Shown: in pieces, positions 1 to 8,044 of the stretch
Position numbering within the stretch: the stretch's first letter is position 1
Layout: the number at the start of each line of letters is the position of its first letter
From: Cellulomonas sp. HZM
GTDB taxonomy: Bacteria; Actinomycetota; Actinomycetes; Actinomycetales; Cellulomonadaceae
Length of the DNA: 64,000 bases
Assembly: GCF_000708885.1 (NCBI RefSeq)
Contig: NZ_JEOE01000003.1
Span: 1 to 64,000, forward strand
Direction: 5' to 3'
Program-made: the position numbers and the translations under genes
The notes under the pieces: generated by a model
What the model was told of the DNA's origin: nothing
Database searches by the model: none
What the model saw: the letters and a program-made list of their open reading frames with translations, nothing else

Positions 1-34
1 CCCCGCCCCGGCCGCGTCCGGGCCCACGCCCGCC

Positions 35-1021
<987 letters not shown>

Positions 1022-1023
1022 CG

Positions 1024-2316
1024 GTGGCGGTCACCTGGCGCGCGGTGCTGCTGGCCGCGCTCGGCATCCCGGCGGTCCTCGTCGTGCCCTCGGGCGGGAC
1101 GGTGCTGCTGTGGGCGCTCGTCGTGCTGCTCGTGTGCCTCGTCGACGTCGCGCTCGCCGCCTCGCCGCGCCGCGTCGGCCTCGCCCGCTCGGTCCCGGGC
1201 GCGGTTCGCCTCGGCGAGCCGACGACGTGCGAGCTCACGGTCACGAACGTCTCGGGACGGCGGCTGCGGGCGCTCGTGCGCGACGCGTGGCCGCCGTCGA
1301 CGGGTGCGGTCGGCGAGCGGCACGCCGTCGACGTCCGGCGCGACGAGGGCGTGCGCCTGCGCACGCGACTGGTCCCGACGCGGCGGGGCGACGCGCACGC
1401 GGCTGCAGTGACCGTCCGCAGCATGGGGCCGCTCGGCGTGGCCGCGCGCCAGGCGTCGCTCGACGTCCCGGCCCGGCTGCGGGTGCTGCCCGAGTTCGCC
1501 TCCCGGCGGCACCTGCCGAGCCGGCTCGCGCGGCTGCGCGAGCTCGACGGCCGCTCGGCCGTCCAGGTCCGCGGTCCGGGCACCGAGTTCGACTCGCTGC
1601 GCGAGTACGTCATCGGCGACGACGTGCGCTCGATCGACTGGCGCGCCTCGGCGCGGCGCGCGGACGTCGTCGTGCGGACCTGGCGACCGGAGCGGGACCG
1701 GCGGGTGGTCATCGTGCTCGACACGGGCCGGACCTCGGCCGTCCGCGTGCTCGACGCGCCTCGGGTCGACGCGTCGATCGAGGCCGCGCTGCTGCTCTCG
1801 GCGCTCGCCGCGCGCGCGGGCGACCGCGTCGAGCTGCTCGCGTTCGACCGGCGCGTGCGCGCACGCGTCGCGGCGACGACCGGCGCGCGGCTCATGCCCG
1901 CGATGGCCGACGCCCTCGCGACGGTCGACCCCGCGCTCGTCGAGACGGACTGGCCGGCGCTCGTGGCCCAGGTACGCGAGCGCACGAGCCAGCGCGCGCT
2001 CGTCGTGCTGCTGACGGCGCTCGAGCCCGCCGCCGTGGAGAACGGGCTGCTCGGCGTCGTCGGTCAGCTCACGCAGCGCCATCAGGTGGTGGTCGCCTCT
2101 GTCGCCGACCCCGAGGTCGAGGCCATGGCGCGCGCTCGCGACGACGTCACGGCGGTGTTCGACGCGGCGGCGGCCGAACGGGCCGGTCTCGAGCGCGCGG
2201 CCGTGGGCGTGCGGCTGCGTCAGCGCGGTGCAGAGGTGGTCGACGCGCTCCCCGACGACCTCGCGCCGCGGCTCGCGGACACGTACCTCGCGCTGAAGGC
2301 CGCAGGACGGCTCTAG
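1024..2316 (+). CDS. DUF58 domain-containing protein
   Basis: Membrane protein of the DUF58 family, the usual operon partner of MoxR. Two hydrophobic segments (about residues 7-48) anchor the N-terminus. The family signature DDVRSIDWRASAR is present near residue 200, followed by a von Willebrand A-like region beginning VIVLDTGR. It starts on GTG, 2 bp after the MoxR stop, and is 430 aa. The biochemical role of the family is not settled. SpoIIM and RDD genes nearby (3601-5464) complete a gene set common in actinobacteria, which supports the assignment. Confidence 0.92.
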   Translation: MAVTWRAVLLAALGIPAVLVVPSGGTVLLWALVVLLVCLVDVALAASPRRVGLARSVPGAVRLGEPTTCELTVTNVSGRRLRALVRDAWPPSTGAVGERHAVDVRRDEGVRLRTRLVPTRRGDAHAAAVTVRSMGPLGVAARQASLDVPARLRVLPEFASRRHLPSRLARLRELDGRSAVQVRGPGTEFDSLREYVIGDDVRSIDWRASARRADVVVRTWRPERDRRVVIVLDTGRTSAVRVLDAPRVDASIEAALLLSALAARAGDRVELLAFDRRVRARVAATTGARLMPAMADALATVDPALVETDWPALVAQVRERTSQRALVVLLTALEPAAVENGLLGVVGQLTQRHQVVVASVADPEVEAMARARDDVTAVFDAAAAERAGLERAAVGVRLRQRGAEVVDALPDDLAPRLADTYLALKAAGRL

Positions 2317-2346
2317 ACGTGGTGTCCGGGGAGCCCCTCCCGCGGC

Positions 2347-3573
2347 ATGTCGGAGGTCGTCCGTAGGCTCGCGACGACCGAGCTCGCCTCTCGCACGACA
2401 CGCACCGGGAGCCCCGTGGCCGCACTCCCTGTCCTGACCGCCTCCGAGCTCTCGCGTGCACTGCTCGCACGTCAGCACCTGCTCGAACGCACGGACGCCC
2501 CGTTCGAGACCGTCGTCCGCGAGCTCGTCGGGCTCCAGGCCCAGAACGCCTGGTCGCCGTACCTGGCGCTGTTCAGCCGCGTCCGGGGATTCACGCACGC
2601 GCAGCTCGGTGACGCCCTCCAGGCGCGGACCGTGGCCCGCATCGGGGTGCAGCGTGGCACCATCCACCTCGTCACGGCCGACGACGCGCTGCTGCTGCCG
2701 GTCCTCACCGCCCCGCTGCACGCGCGCGACCTGCTCGTCAACGCAGCGCACTCAGCAGCGCTGCGGACGGTGCACGTCCCGGACGTCACCCGCGCCGCGC
2801 GTGCCCTCGTCGAGGAGCGGCCGCGGGTCACCACCGAGCTCGGACGCCTGCTCGCACAGGTGTGGCCGGACGTGCCGCCGACGACGCTCGCGTACGCGGC
2901 ACGCGGCACCCTGCCGATGGTCCAGGTGCCCCCGCGCGGCGTGTGGGGCCGGTCGGGGGCGACGACGTGGACCACCGCGTGGTCGTGGCTCGGGCGGCCG
3001 GCACCGGTGCTCGAGGGCGACGCGCTCGACGCCGCCATGGAGGACCTGGTGCTGCGGTACCTCGCCGCTTACGGGCCGGCGAGCGTCGCGGACGTGCAGT
3101 CGTGGTCCGGGCTGACCGGCCTGCGCGCGGTCGTCGACCGACTGGGCGACCGCGTGGTGCGGCTCGTCGCCGAGCCGAGTCCCGGCAAGGTCCGGCCACG
3201 CGAGGTGCTCGACGTCCCGGACGGCCCGCGCCCCGACGGCGAGACGCCCGCGCCCGTGCGGTTCCTGCCGGACTACGACGACGCGCTGCTCGCCCACGCC
3301 GACCGCACGCGCGTGTTCGCCGACGACGACCGACGCACGCTGCAGTCACCCAACGGCGTCCTGCCGGGGACGTTCCTGCACGACGGCCGTGTCGCGGGTT
3401 CCTGGCGGATCGTGCGCACCAGCGTCGCACGCGGGCGTGAGCTCGCGACGCTCGTCGTCACGCCGTTCCGGCCGCCGACGTCCACAGGGCGGCGCGAGGT
3501 CGAGCAGGAGGCCTGGGAGGTCGTGCGCTTCATGGCCGACGACGCGGCCGAGCACGAGGTGGTCGTCGGCTGA
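2347..3573 (+). CDS. winged helix DNA-binding domain protein (HTH_42 type)
   Basis: Protein of up to 408 aa matching the winged-helix family typified by YcaQ/AlkX-like proteins: an N-terminal part with VRELVGLQAQNAWSPYLAL and a region rich in RIGVQRGTIHLV, then a PDYDDALLAH segment near the C-terminus. Some family members are DNA glycosylases that resolve interstrand crosslinks, but activity cannot be read from the sequence here. The first ATG is at 2347; GTG at 2416, just before the conserved part, is an equally plausible start and would give 385 aa. It lies between DUF58 and SpoIIM and is probably functionally unrelated to them. Confidence 0.85.
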   Translation: MSEVVRRLATTELASRTTRTGSPVAALPVLTASELSRALLARQHLLERTDAPFETVVRELVGLQAQNAWSPYLALFSRVRGFTHAQLGDALQARTVARIGVQRGTIHLVTADDALLLPVLTAPLHARDLLVNAAHSAALRTVHVPDVTRAARALVEERPRVTTELGRLLAQVWPDVPPTTLAYAARGTLPMVQVPPRGVWGRSGATTWTTAWSWLGRPAPVLEGDALDAAMEDLVLRYLAAYGPASVADVQSWSGLTGLRAVVDRLGDRVVRLVAEPSPGKVRPREVLDVPDGPRPDGETPAPVRFLPDYDDALLAHADRTRVFADDDRRTLQSPNGVLPGTFLHDGRVAGSWRIVRTSVARGRELATLVVTPFRPPTSTGRREVEQEAWEVVRFMADDAAEHEVVVG

Positions 3574-3600
3574 CCCTCGCCCCGACCCCGGGCTGCGCGG

Positions 3601-4590
3601 TCAGCCGACCGTGGCGAGCACGTAGCCCGCGCGGTCCTCCTCGAGGTCGCCCGTGTGACCCGCGCGCACGGCCCGACCGCCGAGCACGATCGTGTACGTC
3701 CAGAAGGCCGCGAGCGCGACGGCGCCGGTCACGATCTTGAGCCACCAGGCCAGGCCCGAGCCGGTCACGAAGCCCTCGATCAGACCCGACACCGCGAGCA
3801 CCCCGACGAGCCCGATCGCGACGGTGAACAGCGAGCGCCCCTCCTCCGCGAGCGCGCGCCCCCGCGGGCGCGGACCGGGGGCGAGCCACGCCCAGAAGAT
3901 GCGCAGGCCCGCGGCGCCGGCGACGAAGACAGCCGTGAGCTCGAGCATCCCGTGCGGGGCGATGAGCTGCAGGAAGATCCCCAGCCGGTCGTGCGCGGCC
4001 ATCATGCCGCCGATCGCACCGACCTGGATCGCGTTCTGGGCGAGGAACCACACAGGCCCGATCCCCGTGATCCCGAACGCGACGCACAGGGCCGCGAGGA
4101 ACGCGTTGTTGGTCCACACCGTCGCCGCGAAGCCGATCCCGGGGTCGTAGTAGGACGCGAACGCCTTGTCCACGTACTCCTGCTGCTGCGACGGCGTCCC
4201 CATCGCGGCCAGCGCGTCGGGGTTCGTCGCGACCCACCACCCGGCCGTGACCGACAGCGCGAGGAAGACGACCATCACCCCGACCGTCCACCACCGGATC
4301 CGGTACAGCGCCGCCGGCAGCGTCACGACGACGAAACCGGTGACGTCGCGCCACGCGGGCTCGTGGGTGCCCGCGATCGCGGCGCGCGCTCGGGCCACCG
4401 ACTGGGACAGCCGCATCAGCGTCTCGGGGTCCGGTGCCGCGGACCGGATCACCGAGAGGTCGGTCGCGGCCGACTGGTAGAGCCGCACCAGCTCGTCGGC
4501 CTCGGCACCCGTGCGGCGGCGGCGGCGCGACAGCTCGTCGAGGCGCTGCCACGACGGGCCGTGCACCAGCTGGTAGGCGTCGAGGTCCAT
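3601..4590 (-). CDS. SpoIIM-family (DUF95) integral membrane protein
   Basis: Integral membrane protein of 329 aa. A soluble N-terminal part (residues 1-95, opening MDLDAYQLVHGPSWQRL) is followed by about five hydrophobic segments, with the family-typical NNAFLAALCVAFGITGIGP in the middle. In spore formers SpoIIM belongs to the peptidoglycan-remodelling engulfment complex; in non-sporulating actinobacteria the role is unknown. It is divergent from the RDD gene at 4640 and convergent with 3573. A CAGGCT hexamer at 4598-4603, read on this strand, sits 7 nt before the ATG and could be a leaderless -10 box. Confidence 0.92.
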   Translation of the reverse strand: MDLDAYQLVHGPSWQRLDELSRRRRRTGAEADELVRLYQSAATDLSVIRSAAPDPETLMRLSQSVARARAAIAGTHEPAWRDVTGFVVVTLPAALYRIRWWTVGVMVVFLALSVTAGWWVATNPDALAAMGTPSQQQEYVDKAFASYYDPGIGFAATVWTNNAFLAALCVAFGITGIGPVWFLAQNAIQVGAIGGMMAAHDRLGIFLQLIAPHGMLELTAVFVAGAAGLRIFWAWLAPGPRPRGRALAEEGRSLFTVAIGLVGVLAVSGLIEGFVTGSGLAWWLKIVTGAVALAAFWTYTIVLGGRAVRAGHTGDLEEDRAGYVLATVG

Positions 4591-4627
4591 GGCGCACAGC
4601 CTGCCACCTGCGACGACCGCCAGCGGC

Positions 4628-4633
4628 TAGTCT
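4628..4633 (+). promoter_or_regulatory. -10 box TAGTCT, leaderless promoter for the RDD gene
   Basis: TAGTCT ends 6 nt before the GTG start at 4640, the spacing at which transcription starts on the start codon itself. No Shine-Dalgarno sequence is present. No good -35 hexamer is visible. Confidence 0.55.
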
Positions 4634-4639
4634 GCGCAC

Positions 4640-5464
4640 GTGGTCACGGACGGCATCCTCACCGGCGAGGGCGTCGTGCTGGACACGCACGCCGCCTCTG
4701 CCCCGTCCCGCATCCTCGCCGGGCTCATCGACGTCGTCGCGATCTTCGCGGTGCTGCTCGTCGGCACCATCGTCGCCAACAGCCTCCTGCAGTGGAACCC
4801 GTCGGGCTCGGCCGCGCGCATCCTGACGATCGTCCTGATCGTGACGGTGCTCGTCGTTCTTCCCGTGACCGTCGAGACGCTCACTCGCGGGCGGTCGCTC
4901 GGCAAGCTCGTCGCCGGCATCCGCGTGGTGCGCGACGACGGCGGCCCCGTGGTGTTCCGCCAGTCGTTCGTGCGCGCGCTGACCGGGATCGTCGAGCTGT
5001 GGATCACGTTCGGCTCGATCGCGATCATCTGCTCGATCGTGCACCCGAAGGGCAAGCGCGTCGGCGACATCCTGGCCGGCACGTACGCCATCCGGGTGCG
5101 GGGAGCGAAGGTCGCGCGCGCCCTACCGGGCGTCCCCGCGTACCTGTGGGCGTGGTCGCGCACCGCCGAGGTGGGCCGGCTGCCCGACGGGCTCGCGCTC
5201 GCCGTGCGCCAGTTCCTGTCCAGGGCGCACATGCTGCACCAGCACTCGCGCGTCGAGCTCGGGTCGCGGCTCACCGCAGAGGTGGGCCGATACGTGCAGC
5301 CGCCGCCTCCCATCGGTGCGCACCCCGAGGAGTTCCTCGCCGCGGTGCTGGCCGTCAGGCGGGACACCGAGCTGCGGATCGCTGCTCAGGACGCCGCGCG
5401 CGACGAGCGGGACGCGGCGGGCGTGCGGCGCCTGCCGCACGGCGTGCCCGACCCGGTGGACTGA
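4640..5464 (+). CDS. RDD family membrane protein
   Basis: Membrane protein of 274 aa with the RDD domain (about residues 13-155): APSRILAGLIDVVAIF, then RSLGKLVAGIRVV and a final KRVGDILAGTYAI. Three transmembrane segments are apparent. The C-terminal 120 residues are soluble and have no recognised domain. Start GTG at 4640 is supported by the -10 box 6 nt upstream. RDD genes commonly face SpoIIM genes in actinobacteria; here the two are divergent across 49 bp. The transported substrate, if any, is unknown. Confidence 0.92.
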   Translation: MVTDGILTGEGVVLDTHAASAPSRILAGLIDVVAIFAVLLVGTIVANSLLQWNPSGSAARILTIVLIVTVLVVLPVTVETLTRGRSLGKLVAGIRVVRDDGGPVVFRQSFVRALTGIVELWITFGSIAIICSIVHPKGKRVGDILAGTYAIRVRGAKVARALPGVPAYLWAWSRTAEVGRLPDGLALAVRQFLSRAHMLHQHSRVELGSRLTAEVGRYVQPPPPIGAHPEEFLAAVLAVRRDTELRIAAQDAARDERDAAGVRRLPHGVPDPVD

Positions 5465-5498
5465 CGGCCCTGCGGCTCGCCGGCCGAGGCCGCTCGGG

Positions 5499-5530
5499 TC
5501 AGGCTCGGCGCAGGTCAGGCTCGGCGCAGG
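5499..5530. repeat. 16-bp tandem duplication at the 3' end of the CDF gene
   Basis: Two exact head-to-tail copies of tcaggctcggcgcagg (5499-5514 and 5515-5530), followed by a degraded third start. The inner copy holds the stop codon and last codons (DLRRA) of the transporter gene on the minus strand; the outer copy would encode the same tail again just after the stop. Confidence 0.8.
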
Positions 5531-6426
5531 TCGGGCTCCAGGTAGATGACGCGCGCGATGGGCACGGCGGCCCGCACGCGCTGCTCGGCCGCGTCGATCG
5601 CCGCCGCGACCTCGGCCGCGGTGTCCGCGGCGGGGACCTCGATCTTCGCCGCGACGAGCACCTCCTCGGGCCCGAGGTGCAGCGTGCGCAGGTGGATGAC
5701 GGAGGTGACGCCGTCACCGAGGAGCGCCGACCTGATCGCGGCCACCTCGCGTGTCCCGGCCGACTCGCCCAGCAGCAGCGACTTGGTCTCGAGCGCGAGC
5801 ACCACCGCGATCACGACGAGCAGCACGCCGATGCCCGCGGTCCCGGCCGCGTCCCAGCGCCCGTCGTCGGTCGCGAGGGTCATCCCCACGCCGACGAGCG
5901 CCAGCGCGAGGCCGATGAGGGCCCCGAAGTCCTCGAGCAGCACCACCGGCAGCTCGGGCGCCTTCGCGGTGCGGACGTACTGCACCCACGACTGCGAGCC
6001 GCGCGTGCGGTTCGACTCGTGGATCGCGGTGCGGAAGGAGAAGCCCTCGAGGCAGATCGCGACCACGAGGACGACGACCGGCACCCACTTCCACGACTCG
6101 ATCGGGTGCGGGTCGTGCCACTTGTGGTACGCCTCGTAGAGCGCGAACAGGCCACCGAGGGTGAACAGCACGATCGACACGATGAACGCGTACACGTACC
6201 GCTCACGCCCGTACCCGAACGGGTGCTCCTCGTCCGCCGCACGCTTGGCCCGGCGCCCGCCGACCAGCAGCAGGAGCTGGTTGCCCGAGTCGGCGAACGA
6301 GTGCACGGCCTCGGCGAGCATCGAGCTCGAGCCGGTGAGCAGGAACGCGACGAACTTCGTCAGCGCGATGCCGAGGTTCGCTCCGAGCGCCGCGACGATC
6401 GCTCTCGTGCCGCCTTCGTGGGCCAT
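5515..6426 (-). CDS. cation diffusion facilitator family transporter
   Basis: Secondary transporter of the CDF family, which exports divalent metals such as zinc or manganese in exchange for protons. The N-terminal helix carries the family pattern MLAEAVHSFADSGNQLLLL with the expected D and H residues, and later helices contain AGTAGIGVLLVVIAVVLALE; a cytoplasmic C-terminal domain follows. ATG at 6426 is chosen because GGAAGG lies 6 nt upstream, giving 303 aa; an ATG at 6453 would add nine residues. Metal specificity cannot be judged. Confidence 0.92.
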   Translation of the reverse strand: MAHEGGTRAIVAALGANLGIALTKFVAFLLTGSSSMLAEAVHSFADSGNQLLLLVGGRRAKRAADEEHPFGYGRERYVYAFIVSIVLFTLGGLFALYEAYHKWHDPHPIESWKWVPVVVLVVAICLEGFSFRTAIHESNRTRGSQSWVQYVRTAKAPELPVVLLEDFGALIGLALALVGVGMTLATDDGRWDAAGTAGIGVLLVVIAVVLALETKSLLLGESAGTREVAAIRSALLGDGVTSVIHLRTLHLGPEEVLVAAKIEVPAADTAAEVAAAIDAAEQRVRAAVPIARVIYLEPDLRRA

Positions 6427-6489
6427 GTGCCGCCTTCCGTCCGTGGGTCGCACGGAAGCGTAGCCGCCGCCGGTGACTCCCGGGCGGGG

Positions 6490-6678
6490 CTACCGCGCCT
6501 CGTCGACGAGCAGCACCGGGATGCCGTCACGCACGGGGTAGGTCCGCGGGTCCGTCGGGTGCGTCGAGACGAGCACGGGCTCACCGTCCTCGTCGACGCC
6601 GTCGACGAGGGTGGCACCCGTGACGGGGCAGCGCAGGAGGTCACGGGCCCACTGCTCGAGGTTCACGCCGCTGCTCAT
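6490..6678 (-). CDS. Trm112 family protein
   Basis: Small protein of 62 aa with the Trm112 fold signature LLRCPVTGATL at the start and YPVRDGIPVLLVDEAR at the end. The family includes activators of methyltransferases and YcaR-like proteins; this member keeps only one cysteine, so it is not expected to bind zinc like the eukaryotic protein. In many actinobacteria this gene lies beside phosphomannomutase and DUF3499 genes; here the mutase is missing. Confidence 0.88.
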   Translation of the reverse strand: MSSGVNLEQWARDLLRCPVTGATLVDGVDEDGEPVLVSTHPTDPRTYPVRDGIPVLLVDEAR

Positions 6679-6719
6679 CCCTGGTCCCCGTCCGTCGTGC
6701 CGTCGTGTCGTCGGCGCCC

Positions 6720-6725
6720 ACTCTA
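6720..6725 (-). promoter_or_regulatory. -10 box TAGAGT upstream of Trm112
   Basis: Read on the minus strand, TAGAGT lies 41 nt upstream of the Trm112 ATG, implying a leader of about 35 nt. No convincing -35 is visible. Confidence 0.4.
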
Positions 6726-6739
6726 GGCGCGTGCGCGCG

Positions 6740-7000
6740 TCAGGGACCGAGCACCTCGGAGCGGTCCAGGGGCGTGCCGTCCCCCCCGAGCGCGAACCAG
6801 TTGGTCTGCTCGCACGCCTTGCACGAGACGAACACCGCCGGTCGTCCGTCGCGCAGCGCCATGCGGATCCGTGTCACGTCGGACGAGCCGCACCGCGCAC
6901 ACACCTTGGTCCCGTCGACGAGAGGCCCGGTGGCCTGGCTCATCGAACCGAGCGGCTCGGCCGGCTGGTCCCCCCGCCCACCCTGGCGACGCCGAGCCAT
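6740..7000 (-). CDS. small zinc-ribbon-like protein, function unknown
   Basis: Protein of 86 aa. Two CxxC pairs, CARC at residues 34-37 and CKAC at 60-63, are spaced as in a zinc ribbon; the core reads VCARCGSSDVTRIRMALR. The N-terminus is basic (MARRRQGGRG). The ATG overlaps the stop of the DUF3499 gene by one base (TGATG), so the two are translationally coupled. I do not recognise a named family. Its place between DUF3499 and Trm112 is where phosphomannomutase stands in related genomes. Confidence 0.8.
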   Translation of the reverse strand: MARRRQGGRGDQPAEPLGSMSQATGPLVDGTKVCARCGSSDVTRIRMALRDGRPAVFVSCKACEQTNWFALGGDGTPLDRSEVLGP

Positions 7001-7350
7001 CAGCCCTCCCCCCGCAGCACGCGCAGGTGCCCGCGACGCGGCGCCTCGGTGAGCGCGGCGGGCTCCGGCTCGACACGCGGCCGACCTGCCTCGCGGACCG
7101 CGTCGGCGAGCGCCAGCAGGTCGTCGGTGCTCGGAGCCGCCGGCTCGAAGTCGGGCGTGAGCCGGACGACCTCCCACCCGCGCGGCGCGGTGAGCCGCTC
7201 GGCGTGCTCGACGCACAGGTCGTACGAGTGCGGCTCGGCGAGCTGCGCCAACGGTCCCAGGACCGCCGTCGAGTCCGAGTACACGTACGTCAGGGTGGCC
7301 ACGGCGGGGCGGCCGCACGCGGTGCGCGAGCACTGCCGGACGGTTCTCAC
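7000..7350 (-). CDS. DUF3499 family protein
   Basis: Conserved actinobacterial protein of 116 aa and unknown function. The family hallmark is at the start: RQCSRTACGRPAVATLTYVY, then EPHSYDLCVEHAERLTAPRG, with cysteines and histidines arranged as a likely metal site. GTG at 7350 is the start because the conserved part begins three residues later and a -10 box stands 6 nt upstream. The matching mycobacterial gene is Rv3258c, next to manB; here the following gene is a zinc-ribbon protein. Confidence 0.9.
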   Translation of the reverse strand: MRTVRQCSRTACGRPAVATLTYVYSDSTAVLGPLAQLAEPHSYDLCVEHAERLTAPRGWEVVRLTPDFEPAAPSTDDLLALADAVREAGRPRVEPEPAALTEAPRRGHLRVLRGEG

Positions 7351-7356
7351 CCGCAG

Positions 7357-7362
7357 AAGGTA
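7357..7362 (-). promoter_or_regulatory. -10 box TACCTT, leaderless promoter for DUF3499
   Basis: Read on the minus strand, TACCTT is followed by 6 nt and then the GTG start at 7350. There is no ribosome binding site, consistent with a leaderless message. Confidence 0.5.
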
Positions 7363-7431
7363 CCCCCGCGCACCGACACGGCGCCCCGGGCGCGCCGGAC
7401 GAGCCGCGCGGACGCGCACCGCGACGCTGGC

Positions 7432-7437
7432 TAGAGT
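7432..7437 (+). promoter_or_regulatory. -10 box TAGAGT, leaderless promoter for the zincin-like gene
   Basis: TAGAGT is followed by 7 nt and the GTG start at 7445. With the DUF3499 box on the other strand this forms a compact divergent promoter pair. Confidence 0.55.
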
Positions 7438-7444
7438 TCGTCGC

Positions 7445-7951
7445 GTGACGTCTGACGAGCCCTCGCGCAGGGGTTTCCTGTCGCGCCGCGGCACCGGGAC
7501 GCCCGCGACGGGGCTCGCTGCGGCGTCGGCGTCGGTGCAGCCCGTGCGGCGTCGGGACCGTCGCGGCCGCGGCCCGCGCGGCCCGCTCATGCCGAGCAGC
7601 ACCCCGGCCTACCGGACGCGTGCCGAGCGCTTCGACGACCTCGTGCTCGACGCCGTCGAGCGGGTCGAGCGCCGGTGGGCGCGGCAGCTCGAGGGCAGCG
7701 AGTTCGGTGTCGAGGACGTGCCGCCCTCGAACCCCGCACCGTGGGAGCACGGCGGCGTCCCGCTCGGTCGGTACTTCCCCGCGGACGCGGGCCAGCCCGC
7801 GCGCGTCGTGGTCTACCGGCGCCCGGTCGAGCAGCGAGCGTCGGACGACCTCGACCTCGCGGACCTGGTCCGGGAGGTGGTCGTCGAGCAGGTCGCGCAC
7901 ATGCTCGGTCGCTCGCCCGAGGAGATCGACCCGGAGCTGGGCGACCTCTGA
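7445..7951 (+). CDS. metallopeptidase (zincin-like) family protein with degenerate active site
   Basis: Protein of 168 aa. The C-terminal 115 residues match the zincin-like metallopeptidase family of small bacterial proteins, ending REVVVEQVAHMLGRSPEEID. Where zincins have HExxH this protein has EQVAH, so the first zinc ligand and the catalytic glutamate are replaced and peptidase activity is doubtful. The N-terminal 50 residues are basic and low complexity. Start GTG at 7445 follows a -10 box by 7 nt. The mycobacterial counterpart is Rv3259 beside whiB2. Confidence 0.85.
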   Translation: MTSDEPSRRGFLSRRGTGTPATGLAAASASVQPVRRRDRRGRGPRGPLMPSSTPAYRTRAERFDDLVLDAVERVERRWARQLEGSEFGVEDVPPSNPAPWEHGGVPLGRYFPADAGQPARVVVYRRPVEQRASDDLDLADLVREVVVEQVAHMLGRSPEEIDPELGDL

Positions 7952-7966
7952 CGGTCACGTCCGCGC

Positions 7967-8009
7967 CGGGGAACCGGACGACCGGCCCTCCGACGCGCGG
8001 TTCCCGGTG
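7967..8009. terminator. imperfect inverted repeat between convergent genes, possible bidirectional terminator
   Basis: ccggggaaccg (7967-7977) pairs with cggttcccgg (8000-8009) apart from one bulged G, across a GC-rich loop. It lies between two convergent stops. No U tract follows, as is common in high-GC genomes. Confidence 0.35.
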
Positions 8010-8014
8010 ACTCG

Positions 8015-8044
8015 GTGCTCAGCAGTGCTCAGTCGTGCTCAGTC
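8015..8044. repeat. three tandem copies of a 10-bp unit
   Basis: gtgctcagca, gtgctcagtc and gtgctcagtc stand head to tail. The last copy covers the stop codon of the DUF5719 gene on the minus strand, so the repeat arose at its 3' end. Confidence 0.75.

Noticed and set aside
3655-6726. A 1023-residue open frame on the plus strand across SpoIIM, RDD and CDF genes
   Set aside because: Its residues are Arg, Gly, Asp and His rich, as expected for an off-frame reading of GC-rich genes, and it covers three genes with clear family matches.
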